Assembly: GCF_003363435.1 (NCBI RefSeq)
Contig: NZ_QRCT01000016.1
Location: forward strand, 124,001 to 188,000
Source of the DNA: Anaerosacchariphilus polymeriproducens
GTDB taxonomy: Bacteria > Bacillota > Clostridia > Lachnospirales > Lachnospiraceae
Direction: 5' to 3'
DNA: 64,000 nt
The position numbers and the translations under genes are program-made. Of the stretch, positions 62,474 to 64,000 are shown in pieces; position 1 is the stretch's first letter, and each line of letters begins with the position of its first letter. The notes beneath the pieces were generated by a model. That model was not told the origin of the DNA, ran no database searches, and worked only from the letters and a program-made list of their open reading frames with translations.

Positions 62474-62555
62474 GGCAGCCTCCTTATCATTAGCATATTT
62501 TTTCTAATTACTATACTAACGTAAAGTGCTGCCACTTGTAAATATAAATGTAATA

Positions 62556-62984
62556 TTATTCTCCTATAATCTCAACATATATTTTCCTTGTCTGTGGACC
62601 ATCAAATTCTATTATATATATATCCTGCGCTCCACCACATACTATTTTTCCATTAATTACTGGAAAAGCACAGTGATTCCCGCAAATCAAACTTTTTATA
62701 TGCCCGGTAGAATTATTTCCCGTGGCACCATAAGATGGTAAAAAATGAGCATGTACATACTCAGCATCTACAGGTGCAATTCTATCCAGAGTATCTGCGA
62801 TATCAGTTTCGACACAAGGAAGTCCTTCATTCACCATAATACCTGTTGTAGTATGAGCCGTTACAATTAAGACCATCCCATTTTTAATGCTGCTCTTTTC
62901 CACGATTTGATGTACTTCTTTCGTAATCATATGAAATTGTTCCGGCCTTTCGCTCATCCAATTAATCGTATGTAATTCCACCAT
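62556..62984 (-). CDS. YjbQ/UPF0047 family protein
   Basis: 142-residue compact enzyme-like fold, called secondary thiamine-phosphate synthase in some annotations; true role uncertain. Conserved TAHTTTGIMVNE, HFLPSYGATGNNSTGHIKS and GTAQDIYIIEFDGP-like CGGAQDIYIIEFDGP place it in the family; the histidines and Glu probably bind a metal. It directly follows the amidohydrolase gene, with no spacing. Confidence 0.85.
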   Translation of the reverse strand: MVELHTINWMSERPEQFHMITKEVHQIVEKSSIKNGMVLIVTAHTTTGIMVNEGLPCVETDIADTLDRIAPVDAEYVHAHFLPSYGATGNNSTGHIKSLICGNHCAFPVINGKIVCGGAQDIYIIEFDGPQTRKIYVEIIGE

Positions 62985-63839
62985 TTAGAATTCCTCCCTT
63001 CCAATAAATCTTAATGCGTTTCTATAATAGATATTATCTCTAGAAGTTTCTCTCATAGGAATCTGTTCCAACGCTCTTAATAGTTTGAACTGCCTGAATC
63101 TAGGTCCATTGGACCCAAACATAATTTGCTTGTGCAATGCCCTGTCAACCCAAAGAGATCCCATATCTACTGTAAACAATCTTTTCATTGATTCTTCAGG
63201 TGAATCTAAATAGAGAACTGATGTATCCGTATAAACATTACTATATTTAATCATTAACATTACCATTTCTCTTACAAACGGCCAGGCAAAATGGGCAAGG
63301 CAAATGCGTAATTGAGGAAATTTCACAGCAACCTCTTCAAATTTTAATGGATGTGCATATTCAGTTATTGAATTAGGTTCCCAGCTAAGACCCGCATGAA
63401 AAATAATTGGTTTATTATATTCCAAACATTTTTTATAAATTGGATCCATCATTTTATCATTGGGATAAAAATGTTGTTTTGCGGGATTTAACTTTAATCC
63501 TTCTAATTTTAATGTGGAGAAAGCATAATCCAAAATTTCGAGAGCATCACTCCGTCTTGGATCCACACTGGCAAATCCTATAAAACGTTCAGGATAATCC
63601 GCAGCGATTTTGGCTACTTGTTCGTTGCTGACAATAACGCCACCCTCTGTAGTCGTAACATCAAGGGGTAATAATGCCGCCATATCAACTTTTGCATACT
63701 TCATTTCTACAAATATTTCATCATAATCATAAGGGGATTGTTTAAAAACCCCAAAAGCTTCTGAACGAAATGCTTCTTCCTTCTCATCTTTACATATTGC
63801 TTTATAATAAATTGGATGTACATGCATATCAATAATCAT
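62985..63839 (-). CDS. amidohydrolase-superfamily (Amidohydro_2) protein
   Basis: 284 residues, TIM-barrel. N-terminal MHVHPIYY gives the HxH metal pair; KLNPAKQ, IIFHAGL (His) and LAHFAWPFVREM (His) follow. The place of the catalytic Asp reads FGSNGPR, with Asn where FG[ST]D is usual, so hydrolysis may be lost or altered. It is abutted by yjbQ and probably preceded by the gene cut at the right edge. Confidence 0.8.
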   Translation of the reverse strand: MIIDMHVHPIYYKAICKDEKEEAFRSEAFGVFKQSPYDYDEIFVEMKYAKVDMAALLPLDVTTTEGGVIVSNEQVAKIAADYPERFIGFASVDPRRSDALEILDYAFSTLKLEGLKLNPAKQHFYPNDKMMDPIYKKCLEYNKPIIFHAGLSWEPNSITEYAHPLKFEEVAVKFPQLRICLAHFAWPFVREMVMLMIKYSNVYTDTSVLYLDSPEESMKRLFTVDMGSLWVDRALHKQIMFGSNGPRFRQFKLLRALEQIPMRETSRDNIYYRNALRFIGREEF

Positions 63840-63898
63840 AGTTTACCTCTCTTCTTTTACATAAATAAAATTCATTCAATGACCTTGGTATAATACAA

Positions 63899-63925
63899 AG
63901 ATGTGGTAAAAAATCTACCACATCT
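63899..63925 (-). terminator. weak hairpin before the amidohydrolase gene
   Basis: AGATGTGGTA and TACCACATCT form a 10-base stem with a T-rich loop, 13 bases past the partial gene's stop. On the minus strand TTGTATT follows. A modest terminator or mRNA processing site. Confidence 0.55.
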
Positions 63926-63937
63926 TCGTATACTCCA

Positions 63938-64000
63938 TTAATACGGTTCAAATTTTGAAACCACCTGAGCACTTATTTGGGCCCCCAGTTTCATACATTC
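63938..64000 (-). CDS. C-terminus of an unidentified gene, cut by window edge
   Basis: Twenty codons in one frame end at TAA 63938: ECMKLGAQISAQVVSKFEPY. Alternating small and hydrophobic residues in LGAQISAQVVS resemble the last helix of PfkB-type sugar kinases, but that is a guess from 20 residues. It is in the same direction as the amidohydrolase gene. Confidence 0.5.
   Translation of the reverse strand, partial: ECMKLGAQISAQVVSKFEPY

Overview
The window is low-GC DNA from an anaerobic Firmicute, most likely a Lachnospiraceae or related Clostridia member. The grounds are gene content, not a database hit: a SCIFF ranthipeptide precursor with its radical SAM maturase beside a fused secDF, clostridial-type galactose genes, a nadABC operon, nickel-pincer cofactor genes, strong AGGAGG ribosome binding sites and T-rich intrinsic terminators. 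Most genes lie on the minus strand. I see no rRNA, tRNA, CRISPR array, insertion sequence or intact prophage.

Layout. 1-5300: arginine biosynthesis, with argC, a GNAT acetyltransferase, argJ, argB (cut by the left edge) and the probable first codons of argD on the minus strand, and argG divergent; the AT-rich gap carries palindromic and repeated sites. 5360-10770: accessory region with a seven-bladed propeller surface protein, a secreted C39-like cysteine peptidase, a truncated copy of that peptidase, two copies of a palindromic repeat, a separate foldback element, a DUF4176 gene broken by a nonsense codon and a dfrF-like dihydrofolate reductase. 11016-24656: housekeeping (GGDEF/EAL protein, RNA methylase-like protein, two amidases, recJ, secDF), scfA/scfB, then galT and galK to 25845. 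26046-32053: CaCA antiporter, ArsR-like regulator, lipid kinase and PAP2 protein, galactofuranose genes. 32114-37726: RACo-like ferredoxin/ASKHA protein, larB-larC-larE, mutY. 37827-43500: an amino-acid ABC transporter whose binding protein appears circularly permuted, a MarR regulator, and a crotonase/CoA-transferase operon. 43544-52069: GGDEF membrane protein, iron alcohol dehydrogenase, phosphoesterase, DUF4474 protein, ABC-F ATPase, MFS carrier. 52125-52420: a type I toxin-antitoxin locus. 53475-56535: nadABC. 56839-60962: NapH-like flavoprotein and two tandem antiporters, the second behind a fluoride riboswitch. 61115-64000: TrmO-like protein, MerR regulator, YjbQ, an amidohydrolase and the tail of an unidentified gene.

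How parts work together. The two antiporter paralogues share almost all their sequence but differ at the ion-binding motif (Pro126/Asp158-Asp159 against Leu126/Asp158-Asn159), and only the Asp-Asp copy sits behind the fluoride switch. The arginine, NAD, galactose, nickel-pincer and Sec/SCIFF sets are compact operons. Several starts were moved inward because a strong ribosome binding site lies inside the longest frame; these are stated per gene.

Most worth a second look: the permuted binding protein, the fluoride-switch antiporter pair, the toxin/antisense RNA locus, and the decaying 7.6-9.3 kb region.
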